Part shown: positions 7,673 through 16,716 of the stretch, piece after piece
Layout of the letters: every line of letters starts with the position of its first letter
How positions within the stretch are numbered: position 1 is the stretch's first letter
Source: Thalassospira sp.
GTDB lineage: Bacteria > Pseudomonadota > Alphaproteobacteria > Rhodospirillales > Thalassospiraceae
NCBI RefSeq assembly: GCF_002709775.1
Contig: NZ_PAQR01000003.1
Span: 88,617 to 128,589, forward strand
Direction: 5' to 3'
DNA: 39,973 nt
Notes under the pieces: generated by a model
Databases searched by the model: none
Told to the model about the DNA's origin: nothing
The model's input: only the letters and a program-made list of their open reading frames with translations
Made by a program: the position numbers and the translations under genes

Positions 7673-9076
7673 ATGACAGGTCAGGTTGAAGAACTCGACC
7701 GTCCGGCAGATACGTCTTCCGGCGATGAATATGTCGATCTTACTCCCGAATATGCCCGCGAAGTTTTCGATGCCCTTGGCGACGAGGATAGCAGCAAGGC
7801 AGCCGACCTTCTGGGCGAGCTGCACTTTGCCGATATCGCCGACCTTCTGGGTTGGGCGAGTTCCAACCAGCGTGAACAGCTTGTCGATCTGATCCGTCCG
7901 GATTTTGATCCGGAATTCCTTACCGAACTTGATGACGAACTTCGTGAAGAAGTCATCGGTCTTCTGGGCACCGACGTGGTGGCCGAGGCGATCACGGAAC
8001 TTGATTCCGATGACGTTGTCGAGGTCATCGAGGATTTTGACGAAGAAGAACAACGCGAACTTCTTGGCGCGCTTTCGGACATCGAACGTGCCCGCGTTGA
8101 AGAGGCGCTTTCTTATCCGGAATATACCGCCGGTCGTATCATGCAGCGCGAGCTGGTGGCGATTCCGGATTACTGGTCAGTCGGGCAAACCATTGACTTC
8201 CTGCGTTCGGCCAAGAGCCTGCCGGAAGATTTTTATGACATCATTGTCGTTGATCCGCGCTATAGCCCGGTCGGGATTGTGCCGCTGTCGCGCGTGATCC
8301 GGACCAATCGCCCGGTGCTGATCCGCGATGTGATGGAATCGGACGAAATGCGCACGGTCGTGGTGACCGAGGAGCAGGAAAACGTCGCCCATCTGTTCCG
8401 TCAGCGTGACTTGATCTCCGCCCCGGTCGTTGATGATAGCGGACGGCTGGTCGGTGTGATCACGGTCGATGACGTCGTTGACGTTATTGACGAGGAATAC
8501 GAAGAAGACATGATGCGCCTTGCCGGTGTCGGCGAGGAGGATGACCTTTCAAGTGCCATCCTTGCCACCACACGGTCACGCTTTACATGGCTTCTGGTTA
8601 ATCTGGGTACGGCGATCATGGCATCGCTTGTGATCGGGCTTTTTGAAGGCACGATTGAAAAGCTGGTGGCACTTGCGGTTCTGATGCCAATCGTTGCCTC
8701 CATGGGCGGGAATGCCGGTACGCAGACCCTGACCGTTGCGGTGCGCGCGATTGCGACCCGTGAACTTTCCAGCACCAACGCATGGCGCGTTATCCGCAAG
8801 GAAGTCGCAGTTTGTGGCCTCAACGGGATTGCCTTTGCCATTCTATCAGGTGCAGTCACCTGGCTTTGGTTCGATGATGTGCTGCTCGGTGGGGTCATCG
8901 GGGTTGCGATGATCATTAACCTGCTGTTTGCCGGGTTGTTCGGGGCGCTGATCCCGCTTGGGCTGGAACGCGCCGGTATTGACCCGGCGGTCTCGTCATC
9001 GGTCTTCCTGACCACGATTACCGATGTGGTCGGCTTCTTTGCCTTCCTTGGATTGGCTGCGGCGTTCCTGCTTTAG
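7673..9076 (+). CDS. mgtE: magnesium transporter MgtE
   Basis: MgtE is a homodimeric Mg2+ channel of the inner membrane gated by its own cytosolic magnesium sensor. The 467-residue product has the standard order. An acidic helical N domain (about 20-135) has repeated DxxD/ELDSDD patterns. Two CBS domains follow (about 140-265: ELVAIPDYWSVGQTIDFL and VTEEQENVAHLFRQRDLISAPVVDD). A plug helix is around DEEYEEDMMRLAGV. Five membrane segments lie at about 305-467, with the pore signature PIVASMGGNAGTQTLT. A strong AGGGAGGGG lies just upstream of the ATG. It follows maeB after 178 bases containing a folded leader, so separate control is possible. Confidence 0.95.
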   Translation: MTGQVEELDRPADTSSGDEYVDLTPEYAREVFDALGDEDSSKAADLLGELHFADIADLLGWASSNQREQLVDLIRPDFDPEFLTELDDELREEVIGLLGTDVVAEAITELDSDDVVEVIEDFDEEEQRELLGALSDIERARVEEALSYPEYTAGRIMQRELVAIPDYWSVGQTIDFLRSAKSLPEDFYDIIVVDPRYSPVGIVPLSRVIRTNRPVLIRDVMESDEMRTVVVTEEQENVAHLFRQRDLISAPVVDDSGRLVGVITVDDVVDVIDEEYEEDMMRLAGVGEEDDLSSAILATTRSRFTWLLVNLGTAIMASLVIGLFEGTIEKLVALAVLMPIVASMGGNAGTQTLTVAVRAIATRELSSTNAWRVIRKEVAVCGLNGIAFAILSGAVTWLWFDDVLLGGVIGVAMIINLLFAGLFGALIPLGLERAGIDPAVSSSVFLTTITDVVGFFAFLGLAAAFLL

Positions 9077-9116
9077 CTTTGCCGTCTAGGCGATCAGTCG
9101 CCGTAATGAAAAACAA

Positions 9117-9144
9117 AACCCCGCAGCCAAGTTGGTGCGGGGTT
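9117..9144 (-). terminator. terminator of the GGDEF-EAL gene, possibly shared with mgtE
   Basis: AACCCCGCA (9117-9125) pairs with TGCGGGGTT (9136-9144). On the minus strand the hairpin is followed by TTTGTTTTTC, a good T tract. On the plus side the downstream sequence is CGGTGTTTTC, so it may also slow mgtE transcription. Confidence 0.75.
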
Positions 9145-9182
9145 CGGTGTTTTCAAAATGGCCGGTGATCGCCGTTGGCATG

Positions 9183-11738
9183 TTAGCCTGACTTCTTGTC
9201 ATCCGCCGGGCCAGACGCCTTTTTCGGCGCTGGTTGGTTCGGCGTTTGATGGATCAGAAGTTCCTGCGTATCGGCGGCATCGCGCGGGGCTGACAGCAGG
9301 AAGCCCTGGATCTCATCGCATTCGGCGGCCTGAAGTGATGCCATCTGTTCTTCGGTTTCAACGCCGACGGCCACGACCTTGCGGTTGAGGCTTTTACACA
9401 GACGGATGGCCGGCTGAAGCACGCTGTTTTCCGGCTGTTCATCAAGTGCGACATTAAACAGCGACTTCGACAGTTTGATGCGTTGAACCGGGAAGCGTTT
9501 CAGATAACGAAGCGACGTGTTGCCCGCCGCAAAGTGATCAAGCGTCAGGCCAATACCGGCTTCGGAGAAGCGATAGAATTGACCAAGGGCACGTTCCGGA
9601 TCGCGCATAGCGATTTCTTCGGAAACCTCGATCTCGATCATCGCCGGATCAATTTCATGTTCGGCGGTCAGATCGGTAATGTTCTTGATCAGATCGGCCT
9701 GAATGAACTGGCGGCTTGAAACGTTCAGCGCGATGGGAACCGGGACATAGCCCTGACGCCGCCAATCGGCAACCTGCTTACAAACGGTTTCAATGATCCA
9801 GTGACCCAGCGGAGACAGCAGACCGGTCCGGTCGGCAACCGCGATGAAATCAGGTGGCAGGCGACGCTTGCCGCTGTCATCTATCCAGCGCAGCAGCGCT
9901 TCGAACCCGGTCAGAGTGCGATCCGATGTGCGATAGCGCGGCTGATATTCCAGAACGAAGCGTTTCTCATCGACCGCACGCCGAAGCTGCGTTTCCATCG
10001 ACAGGCGCGCATGCATGACGTTGTTCATCGTCTCGACAAAGAAGCAATAAGACGATTCTGCCGATTTCTGGGCGCGATACATCGCTGCATCCGCATTGGC
10101 CATCAATTGCGATGGGGCGCGCGCATCATTGGGATAAAGCGCAACACCGACACTGACATGCAGACGGATTTCATCGCCCGTGGTGGTCAGGATTGGTTGC
10201 GACATGGCCTCGACCACGCGTTCTGCAACCAATGCGGCACCTTCTGCTTCCGACAGGTCGGTTGCGATGATGGCAAACATATCGCCCGAGAACCGCGCAC
10301 AGGTGTCTTTTTCACGCACGGTGGCGCGCAGACGACCGGAAATGGTGCGCAGCGTTTCATCGCCGACATCGGCCCCAAACCGGTCATTGATCGCCCGGAA
10401 GTTATCGATATCGACGACAAGAACCGACAGCAGCTTTTCATAGCGTTTGGCATGCGCCACTGCCTGATTAAGGCGATCCTCAAACAGGGCATGGTTCGGA
10501 AGACCCGTCAGCGGATCATGAGTCGCCAGATAGCGCAGCCGGTTGGCCGATGCATTGGCCGCCGGGTTGTGGTGCAGGGTAATGTCGACGCAATCGGGAT
10601 GGGTTGCGGACGGCTTCATTGCCAGATTGCAGACAACATGAACGCCTTCGGCACTGCGGACAATCCACTCGCGCCGGAGTTCATCATCACCGCGGGTGAT
10701 CGCAAGCAGCATCTTTTCCTGCGATCGGCGTGATGCGGTGCCATCGGACTGGAATTCCGGTGCCAGGTTATAGAACCGGATAAAGCCGTAATCCTCTTCA
10801 CGCAGGTCAAAGAATTCAGCGGTTTCCGGTGACATCGATTTCAGATGACCGTCAAGCTTGGTGATCGAAAGCGACAGGTCATTGATGTCATCGCCAGCAT
10901 TGATGTGATGAACCGTGCGGCGCAGAGCGGCCTTTTGCCGGTTGGTCAGCAAGAAGACGATGGTGGTGAACAGAACCGTTGTCAGCGCACCGAACATCAC
11001 GATCAGTTCGGGGTTTACTGTGCTTTGCGCCAGTTTGGGATCTGCAATAACGTCCACCTGCCATTGGCGACCGACCACATCAAACGGCACGGTGTGCTGC
11101 AGGGTTTCGTCATCCCCCTCGCCACGGATTTCAAATAGCACCGTGTCGCCTTCGCGTACACGGACGGTGTAATCTTCGACCTGTTCGGTATTGATGACGG
11201 ACGCCAGCATGGAGCGAATTCGAAACGCCCCGTTGATGATGCCAATGATCTCGCCATCACGGCCCAAAACCGGGCTGTAGGCGGCAAAACCACGCCCGCC
11301 CTGCATCAGCTCAAGGGTCGGGGTGATTTGGGTGCGGCGTTGATCAAGCGCAATATCCAAAACCGGACCGGCCAGCGGATGACGTTTAAGATCTGCCCCC
11401 ATGGCCGGGACGTTGCCCTTGATCGGGGCAACATAAAGAATGATGTAGTTTGGCGTGATCCAGTTGATCGCCTGCAGGGCGGGGAACCGGCTTTGCAGCG
11501 GGGTCGCAACTGAAAGATACTCGCGCTCGTCCTCAGGCGGGCCGCCCTGCCAGTTGTCGGCAAAGCTTTCAAGAACAGCGAGGTTGTTGTTCACAATGCC
11601 TTTGACCTGCTGGGCGACGGCGTTAGCCGTGATCTGTCCGGCAGATTGCAAAATGGCCCGGCGGTTGTTTTCAACCGTTTGCCAGATCAGGAAAGTGGCT
11701 GTGACAAAGAAAGCCGCCGTCAGAAAACCCGCCGCCAA
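9183..11738 (-). CDS. membrane GGDEF-EAL protein with CHASE-like sensor and degenerate active sites
   Basis: The visible frame (851 residues from a TTG) has a membrane segment at about 1-20, a periplasmic CHASE-like region (about 30-235, with FPALQAINWITPNY), a second membrane segment at about 246-266 and a PAS-like linker. A GGDEF domain (about 401-565) follows, then an EAL domain (about 580-825). The GGDEF motif is SGDMF (484-488), so cyclase activity is unlikely. In the EAL domain, EAL (613-615), Asn672, Glu704, Asp734, Lys755, Glu794 and Gln811 are kept, but the second Asp of the DDFG motif is His735 and the loop reads AAGNTSL. It may therefore bind rather than cut c-di-GMP. The start is doubtful: the frame stays open to a TGA near 11850 without ATG or GTG. 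Adding one G to the five-G run at 11812-11816 would join it to an ATG at 11824. Confidence 0.85.
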   Translation of the reverse strand: MAAGFLTAAFFVTATFLIWQTVENNRRAILQSAGQITANAVAQQVKGIVNNNLAVLESFADNWQGGPPEDEREYLSVATPLQSRFPALQAINWITPNYIILYVAPIKGNVPAMGADLKRHPLAGPVLDIALDQRRTQITPTLELMQGGRGFAAYSPVLGRDGEIIGIINGAFRIRSMLASVINTEQVEDYTVRVREGDTVLFEIRGEGDDETLQHTVPFDVVGRQWQVDVIADPKLAQSTVNPELIVMFGALTTVLFTTIVFLLTNRQKAALRRTVHHINAGDDINDLSLSITKLDGHLKSMSPETAEFFDLREEDYGFIRFYNLAPEFQSDGTASRRSQEKMLLAITRGDDELRREWIVRSAEGVHVVCNLAMKPSATHPDCVDITLHHNPAANASANRLRYLATHDPLTGLPNHALFEDRLNQAVAHAKRYEKLLSVLVVDIDNFRAINDRFGADVGDETLRTISGRLRATVREKDTCARFSGDMFAIIATDLSEAEGAALVAERVVEAMSQPILTTTGDEIRLHVSVGVALYPNDARAPSQLMANADAAMYRAQKSAESSYCFFVETMNNVMHARLSMETQLRRAVDEKRFVLEYQPRYRTSDRTLTGFEALLRWIDDSGKRRLPPDFIAVADRTGLLSPLGHWIIETVCKQVADWRRQGYVPVPIALNVSSRQFIQADLIKNITDLTAEHEIDPAMIEIEVSEEIAMRDPERALGQFYRFSEAGIGLTLDHFAAGNTSLRYLKRFPVQRIKLSKSLFNVALDEQPENSVLQPAIRLCKSLNRKVVAVGVETEEQMASLQAAECDEIQGFLLSAPRDAADTQELLIHQTPNQPAPKKASGPADDKKSG

Positions 11739-12192
11739 AGCCCGCTTTTTCAGGCGCGACGTTTGCTTGTTTGCGTTTTCCTCAGCCTGCTTTGTTTCTT
11801 CTTCTATGTCTCCCCCAACATAGTGACACGTCCTGATCCTCCCCGATCAGGCGGCGTGCCGATATCTGGCAATACCAGTTTCCATCAATGTTTTTCTGTC
11901 ATTGATAGATGAAAAAAGGCGCTGTCATTCTGATTGATCAAAATCGCTACCATTCTTTTATGGTGTTATTCTTACACGACTTTAAGGGGTTGGTCGCCTT
12001 CATTTACGCATTAATTTTCCCGCGTGATGACCAAAAAGCATTCCGTGACAGTGTTTTGAGGCAGGTTTGGCGATAATAAATCCGCTTAGCCCCTGTTCTG
12101 AAAACGTGAAGTGGTGTATCTCAGGCGGAAATCCGACACCCCGCAGACATCGTCGGTTTTCGTGTGACAAAGATCACCCCCAGAGAGAGTTC
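11739..12192. other. divergent intergenic region between the GGDEF-EAL and RNA methyltransferase genes
   Basis: The first 85 bases may code for the true N terminus of the GGDEF-EAL protein. The rest, from about 11880 to 12070, is AT-rich and probably holds both promoters. Dyads seen are ATCAATG/CATTGAT (11884-11890, 11900-11906) and ACCAT/ATGGT (11949-11953, 11960-11964). The methyltransferase frame is open upstream to a TTG at 12067, but no family pattern appears there. Confidence 0.4.
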
Positions 12193-13584
12193 ATGAAACA
12201 CCATCACCGCAATCCCCGCGCCCGTGGGGGACGCAAACGTCAACCATCCCGTCGTGATCCGCTGATCGGGTTTGAAGCAGACGTAACCATCGAACAGATC
12301 GGTGCGCGCGGCGATGGTATTGCCCATGTCACCGCGCCTGATGGTAAGTCGGTGCTGATCTATGTTGATTGCGTCCTGCCCGGTGACGAAGTGCGGGTGG
12401 CACTTCGCCAAAAGCGCGGCGACGGTTATGGGGCAGAGGTCGTTTCGGAAATTGCGCGCGCCGATGGCTACAGCGCCCCGCGCTGCGCGCATTTCAAGGA
12501 ATGCGGTGGCTGTGCGCTTCAACACATGAATGACGATGATTACAGCACCTGGAAACGTGACAAGGCGATGGTCGCCCTTCAGCGTGCTGGCCTTGACCCC
12601 GAAGATGCCGACGATCTGGTCGTGGACGTTGAAATCTCGCCACCAGCCAGTCGGCGGCGGGCCGGGTTTTCGGTGCATGTCGGGGCGACCGGCGTTTTCG
12701 TCGGCTTCCATGGGCGGTTCAGTCACACGGTTCTCAATGTGCCCGATTGTGCGGTTTTGCGGCCGGAACTGATGGCGTTTCGCGAAGCATTTGTGATGTT
12801 TCTGGAAGCCTGCCCGCCCGAGCATGCGCGCGATATCAAGGAAGTCTTTGTTACCCTGAGCGATACCGGTCTGGATGTACTGGTCCACGCCAGCAACGAC
12901 CCGGATCTTGATATGCGACAGGATCTGGCGGAGTTCGCCGATCACCAGAATATCGCCCGGCTAAGCTGGAAGAGTGGCGATCGCGCTGATGAGCCGGTTG
13001 CGGCCCGCCATACCCCGTTGGTCCGGTTTGAAGGGATCGATGTGCCGATTGCACCGGGTGGCTTCTTGCAGGCAACCCGTGAAGGCGAACAGGCACTGGT
13101 TCGTGCCATCACCTCGGCCGTTTCTGATATTGCGCCCAAAAACGTTGCTGATCTTTTCTGTGGTGTCGGCAGTTTTACATTTTCGCTGGCCCTGTCGGGC
13201 AAACGCCGTTCGGTTACGGCGGTTGAAAGCGATCCGCGCGCGGTTGAGTTGCTGCAATATGCGGTGGGGCAGTCGGGCAGCCCGATCAAGGTCGTGCGTC
13301 GCGATCTGTTTCGACAGCCCCTAAGTGGGGATGAACTGCGCGGATTTGATCTGGTTGTGTTTGATCCGCCGCGTGCCGGTGCCCTTGCCCAATGCGAGGC
13401 GCTGGCTGTTGATGGACCGGAGTGGGTTCTGGCGGTGTCTTGCAATCCGGCGACCTTTAGCCGCGATATGCGTGTTTTGCGCAATGCCGGTTACGAGATT
13501 GAAAAAGTCGTGCCGGTCGATCAGTTCCTGTGGTCATCGCATCTGGAATTGTTTGCGGTCTTGCGCCGTACTTCCAATGGCTAA
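12193..13584 (+). CDS. RlmD/TrmA-family 23S rRNA (uracil-5)-methyltransferase
   Basis: This is a class I SAM-dependent RNA m5U methyltransferase of the RumA/TrmA family, expected to act on a uridine of 23S rRNA. A TRAM domain lies at about 26-90. An iron-sulfur cluster motif follows with Cys98, Cys104, Cys107 (CAHFKECGGC) and Cys186 (NVPDC). The SAM-binding part has ADLFCGVGSF and DPPRAG, and the catalytic Cys lies in VSCNPATFSRD at about residue 428. The N-terminal 24 residues are basic (His/Arg-rich). The ATG at 12193 is chosen because it has AGAGAG a few bases upstream and leaves the usual length of 463 residues. Which uridine it modifies cannot be told from sequence alone. Confidence 0.9.
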   Translation: MKHHHRNPRARGGRKRQPSRRDPLIGFEADVTIEQIGARGDGIAHVTAPDGKSVLIYVDCVLPGDEVRVALRQKRGDGYGAEVVSEIARADGYSAPRCAHFKECGGCALQHMNDDDYSTWKRDKAMVALQRAGLDPEDADDLVVDVEISPPASRRRAGFSVHVGATGVFVGFHGRFSHTVLNVPDCAVLRPELMAFREAFVMFLEACPPEHARDIKEVFVTLSDTGLDVLVHASNDPDLDMRQDLAEFADHQNIARLSWKSGDRADEPVAARHTPLVRFEGIDVPIAPGGFLQATREGEQALVRAITSAVSDIAPKNVADLFCGVGSFTFSLALSGKRRSVTAVESDPRAVELLQYAVGQSGSPIKVVRRDLFRQPLSGDELRGFDLVVFDPPRAGALAQCEALAVDGPEWVLAVSCNPATFSRDMRVLRNAGYEIEKVVPVDQFLWSSHLELFAVLRRTSNG

Positions 13585-13763
13585 GACCTGGTTCGCGCAC
13601 AGGTTCGCTTTGGGGCTTAATTTTTCTTCACTGATATACTATACTAGTAGCTGGTATTTCCGCCGGACACCAGGATGGTCAGGTGGGCAATGGGTCGAAG
13701 ACAATCGATCCGTTGTCCGTGCAGCACGTAGTTGCCTTGCCGGCTTGTTTGAGCGGAAAAGCA

Positions 13764-14822
13764 ATGGAACCACTGGCCAGTCAGCTGCCGATCTATACCA
13801 ACACTGCGCGTGCAATCGCACCGCAGAACCGGTTGATTGCGTCTGAAAGCAGCCAGTTTTCTTCTGACAGCCAGAGCTCAAACCGCAATTCCGACTCGGT
13901 TCGCAATGCCGGTTACACCAGCGCACAATTAAATGGCTCGCTTGGCAATGCGGGTGCACTTCTTGATCAGGCATCAATGGATCTTTCGCGGATCGGCAGT
14001 GCCTTGGACGAGATTGATGCGCTGGTCACGATTGCCGAAGAAAATACAGATCTATCGACGCAGCAGCGCGCACAGCTGAATGCGCAGATCGAAGATTACC
14101 TGACCCAGATCGACGATATTGCCGCCAATAGCAATTTTGAGGGCCGCGACCTTCTTGCGTCTGATCAATCGATCACGTTGCAGGTGGGTACCGGCACATC
14201 ATCGGACAATCGTATTGATGTTGATCTGTCGGCATCGAGTGCCGAGGATCTGGCGACCGGTCTTTCAAGCATCGATGTTTCCGACAGTGCGGGTGTTACG
14301 AATGCGCGCACGCTGGTGGATGAAGCGCAACAAGCGCTGCGTGATCGCGAAATCTCGCTGGCGGCTGATCAGGGCAGCCTTGGCACCGCACAGGACCAGA
14401 ACCGGATTTCGCAGGTCGCAGGTGAAAACATTCTGCAGGCCCAGCTTGCCGCATCGGAAACATCCGGTCGAGAAGACGCGCAGGCACGTATTTCGGAAAA
14501 TCTTCAGGCTTATCTTGGCGACGTTTCGTCCCAGCTTGCCAGCCAGACAGTCGCCGTTGGTGGCATTACCCTGCCTGAACCGCGTCCGGACCCTGTTCCG
14601 GAACAGGAAGAAAATCCGTTCCTTGATCCGACAGCCGAAGAAGATGGCACCAACCCGGGTCAGGACTTCCTTGGCCAGTCGATTCCGGGCAGCGGGGCAA
14701 CACAGCCGTTCGCAACGCCAGCCTTTGGCGGCTATGACAGCGGCGGCAATGGCACATTTGGCAGCAGCGGTGGCACAGGTGTTGCGGATCGCCCGACCAA
14801 CCGGGTTTCTGTCGAAGCCTGA
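13764..14822 (+). CDS. orphan flagellin-like protein with acidic Pro/Gly-rich tail
   Basis: Residues near the start (PIYTNTARAIAPQNRL) echo the flagellin N terminus (INTN..A..A..NL). Residues about 75-150 (LSRIGSALDEIDALVTIAEE, then QLNAQIEDYLTQIDDIAANS and FEGRDLL) match the flagellin D1 helices and their FNG..LL turn. A later segment (ARTLVDEAQQALRDREISLA, then LGTAQDQNRI) matches the C-terminal D1 helix. The normal C terminus is replaced by about 100 residues rich in Pro, Glu, Gly and Ser. Classical flagellins keep both termini for export and assembly, so this may be a minor or non-filament protein. The ATG at 13764 follows AGCGGA; a GTG at 13683 with AGGA upstream would add 27 residues. 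No flagellar genes are nearby. Confidence 0.75.
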   Translation: MEPLASQLPIYTNTARAIAPQNRLIASESSQFSSDSQSSNRNSDSVRNAGYTSAQLNGSLGNAGALLDQASMDLSRIGSALDEIDALVTIAEENTDLSTQQRAQLNAQIEDYLTQIDDIAANSNFEGRDLLASDQSITLQVGTGTSSDNRIDVDLSASSAEDLATGLSSIDVSDSAGVTNARTLVDEAQQALRDREISLAADQGSLGTAQDQNRISQVAGENILQAQLAASETSGREDAQARISENLQAYLGDVSSQLASQTVAVGGITLPEPRPDPVPEQEENPFLDPTAEEDGTNPGQDFLGQSIPGSGATQPFATPAFGGYDSGGNGTFGSSGGTGVADRPTNRVSVEA

Positions 14823-14855
14823 TTCCTGCTTTAGGCTGATTTAGCGCGGCAAACC

Positions 14856-14874
14856 CGAAGGATCTTATCCTTCG
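14856..14874. terminator. hairpin between convergent genes
   Basis: CGAAGGAT (14856-14863) pairs with ATCCTTCG (14867-14874) around a 3-base loop. It overlaps the last codons of the SH3 gene and has no clear T tract, so terminator function is only possible. Confidence 0.35.
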
Positions 14875-15380
14875 ATATTCTCGCCGTCATAGATGCCCCA
14901 GAAGCCATGCCGGGGGGCCCAGCCTTCGAAATCACCAAAACGCAACTGACACCAGTCAACCGTCGTCGGGCAATCTTCGATGCGGCCGATCACGCTTGCC
15001 GAAACCAGCGCAATCTTGCGGGCGTTTTTGTCGGCTGCTGAATACAGCGTGATGTTTTCATCGGTAACGATGACATGGCGCGACCCGATCAGAAGGCTTT
15101 GATGCACCCAGCCTTCGCTGCCTTCCCAGTCGCGCACCTTGCGCCAGGTATCGAATTCCGACACCACTTCCATCGGCATGTTGCGGCGATGATAGATCCA
15201 GACTTTCGGGTATCGAAGGCCGGGACCTGAGCGCAGGAACACCTTGTCAGAACGCAGTGCGACAAATCGCGGGATCGGCAGGCCCGATTCCTGTGCGCTG
15301 GCCACGATCGGTGTGGTCACGCTCGTCAGAATCGCCAAGGCCATGAAGCGATACAGAAATTTGCGCAAATTCTGCGGCAT
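14865..15380 (-). CDS. secreted bacterial SH3 domain protein
   Basis: The product (171 residues) starts with a signal peptide: basic RKFLYRF, a hydrophobic core to about residue 24, then a probable cleavage at VASAQE. The rest consists of two bacterial SH3-like repeats: FLRSGPGLRYPKVWIYHRRNMPMEVV with DTWRKVRDWEGSEGWVHQSLL, then a second half ending in DWCQLRFGDFEGWAPRHGFWGIY. Such proteins (COG3807 type) act in the periplasm, probably at the cell wall, but no specific role is known. It is transcribed divergently from the hydroxyacid dehydrogenase gene. Confidence 0.85.
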   Translation of the reverse strand: MPQNLRKFLYRFMALAILTSVTTPIVASAQESGLPIPRFVALRSDKVFLRSGPGLRYPKVWIYHRRNMPMEVVSEFDTWRKVRDWEGSEGWVHQSLLIGSRHVIVTDENITLYSAADKNARKIALVSASVIGRIEDCPTTVDWCQLRFGDFEGWAPRHGFWGIYDGENIEG

Positions 15381-15580
15381 CTTGTTGGTATTCCCTCGTT
15401 TATTCTCTTTGCGCGGCTTTTGTAAAGATTCGCGATTGCGAAATAAAATTACAAAAATTGCGTCAAAATCCTTGCTTTTGTACCTTGCGGCGTGGCATCA
15501 CTGCAGTGCGGCAGGGCACCAAAGTGCAACATGCCTTATTTTGTCTGAAAAAGAGTTAAAAGACCGCATAGGATCGGCAC

Positions 15581-16567
15581 ATGACCAAGAAAAAACCGCT
15601 TGTCGTCGTGACCCGGAAGCTGCCGGAAGCGATTGAAACCCGCATGATGGAACTGTTTGACGCACGTCTGAACATTGACGATGCGCCGATGAGCAAGCAG
15701 GAACTGATTGATGCGGTCAAGGAAGCCGATGTGCTGGTGCCGACCGTGACCGACAAGATCGACGCAGCGGTTCTGGCGCATGCTGGTCCGAACCTGCGTC
15801 TGATTGCCAATTTCGGCACCGGTGTTGACCATGTCGATCTGCAGACCGCACGATCGCGCGGCATTACCGTCACCAACACGCCAGATGTCCTGACCGAAGA
15901 CACCGCCGATATGACCATGGCACTTATCCTGTCGGTATCGCGCCGCCTTGCAGAGGGCGAGCGCCTTATTCGCAAGGGCGAATGGGCTGGTTGGGGGCCG
16001 ACGCTGATGCTGGGTCATCGTATCTGGGGCAAGCGTCTTGGCATTGTTGGCATGGGCCGTATTGGCCGGGCACTTGCGCGCCGGGCAAAGGGCTTTGGCC
16101 TGTCGGTGCATTACCATAACCGCCGTCGTGTGCACCCGGATATTGAAGAAGAACTTGATGCGACCTATTGGGAAAGCCTGGATCAGATGCTGGCCCATGT
16201 CGATGTCATTTCGGTCAACTGCCCGCATACGCCGGCGACCTATCATCTGCTGTCTGCGCGTCGTCTGAAACTGATGCAGCCGCATGCCATTCTGGTCAAC
16301 ACCGCACGAGGCGAGATTGTTGACGAACCGGCCCTGACCCGGATGCTGGCCGATGGCGAAATTGCAGGTGCCGGTCTTGATGTGTTTGAACACGAACCGG
16401 CGGTGAACCCGAAGCTGCTTGAACTGCAAAATGCCGTTCTGTTGCCGCATATGGGATCGGCCACCATCGAGGGGCGCGTTGATATGGGCGAGAAGGTCCT
16501 GATCAACATCAAGACATTTGTCGATGGTCATACCCCGCCAGACCGGGTGATCGAAGGATTGCTGTAA
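15581..16567 (+). CDS. D-isomer 2-hydroxyacid dehydrogenase (glyoxylate/hydroxypyruvate reductase type)
   Basis: This NAD(P)H-dependent dehydrogenase probably reduces glyoxylate or hydroxypyruvate to glycolate or glycerate. The 328 residues show the family plan: an outer substrate domain with ANFGTGVDHVDL, and an inner Rossmann domain with GIVGMGRIGRALA. The catalytic triad is visible as Arg in NTARGEIVDE, Glu in DVFEHEP and His in LLPHMGSAT. The variant HMGSAT and the PDVLTEDTADMTMAL segment are like GyaR-type enzymes. The ATG at 15581 is preceded by AGGATCGGC. A strong terminator follows. Confidence 0.92.
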   Translation: MTKKKPLVVVTRKLPEAIETRMMELFDARLNIDDAPMSKQELIDAVKEADVLVPTVTDKIDAAVLAHAGPNLRLIANFGTGVDHVDLQTARSRGITVTNTPDVLTEDTADMTMALILSVSRRLAEGERLIRKGEWAGWGPTLMLGHRIWGKRLGIVGMGRIGRALARRAKGFGLSVHYHNRRRVHPDIEEELDATYWESLDQMLAHVDVISVNCPHTPATYHLLSARRLKLMQPHAILVNTARGEIVDEPALTRMLADGEIAGAGLDVFEHEPAVNPKLLELQNAVLLPHMGSATIEGRVDMGEKVLINIKTFVDGHTPPDRVIEGLL

Positions 16568-16592
16568 TCCTCAATTCATAACGATTTCAAAG

Positions 16593-16620
16593 GGGTGATA
16601 CGAGTTGTATCACCCTTTTT
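16593..16620 (+). terminator. terminator after the hydroxyacid dehydrogenase gene
   Basis: GGGTGATAC (16593-16601) pairs with GTATCACCC (16607-16615) around GAGTT, followed by a T tract. Flanking A residues extend the stem. Confidence 0.92.
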
Positions 16621-16716
16621 GTTTGCACTCCCCATTTGTGGATATCGAAGTTCACCCGATATCGGCATTTTCCCCGGCGTTCACACCGAGCGATTTCAAT
16701 TTCGGGAAATGCACAC

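Noticed and set aside
13628..13646. CTATACTA word shared by the regions before the flagellin-like gene and the adhesin gene (36056-36063)
   Set aside because: An eight-base match is expected by chance in a window this long; no longer common motif was found.
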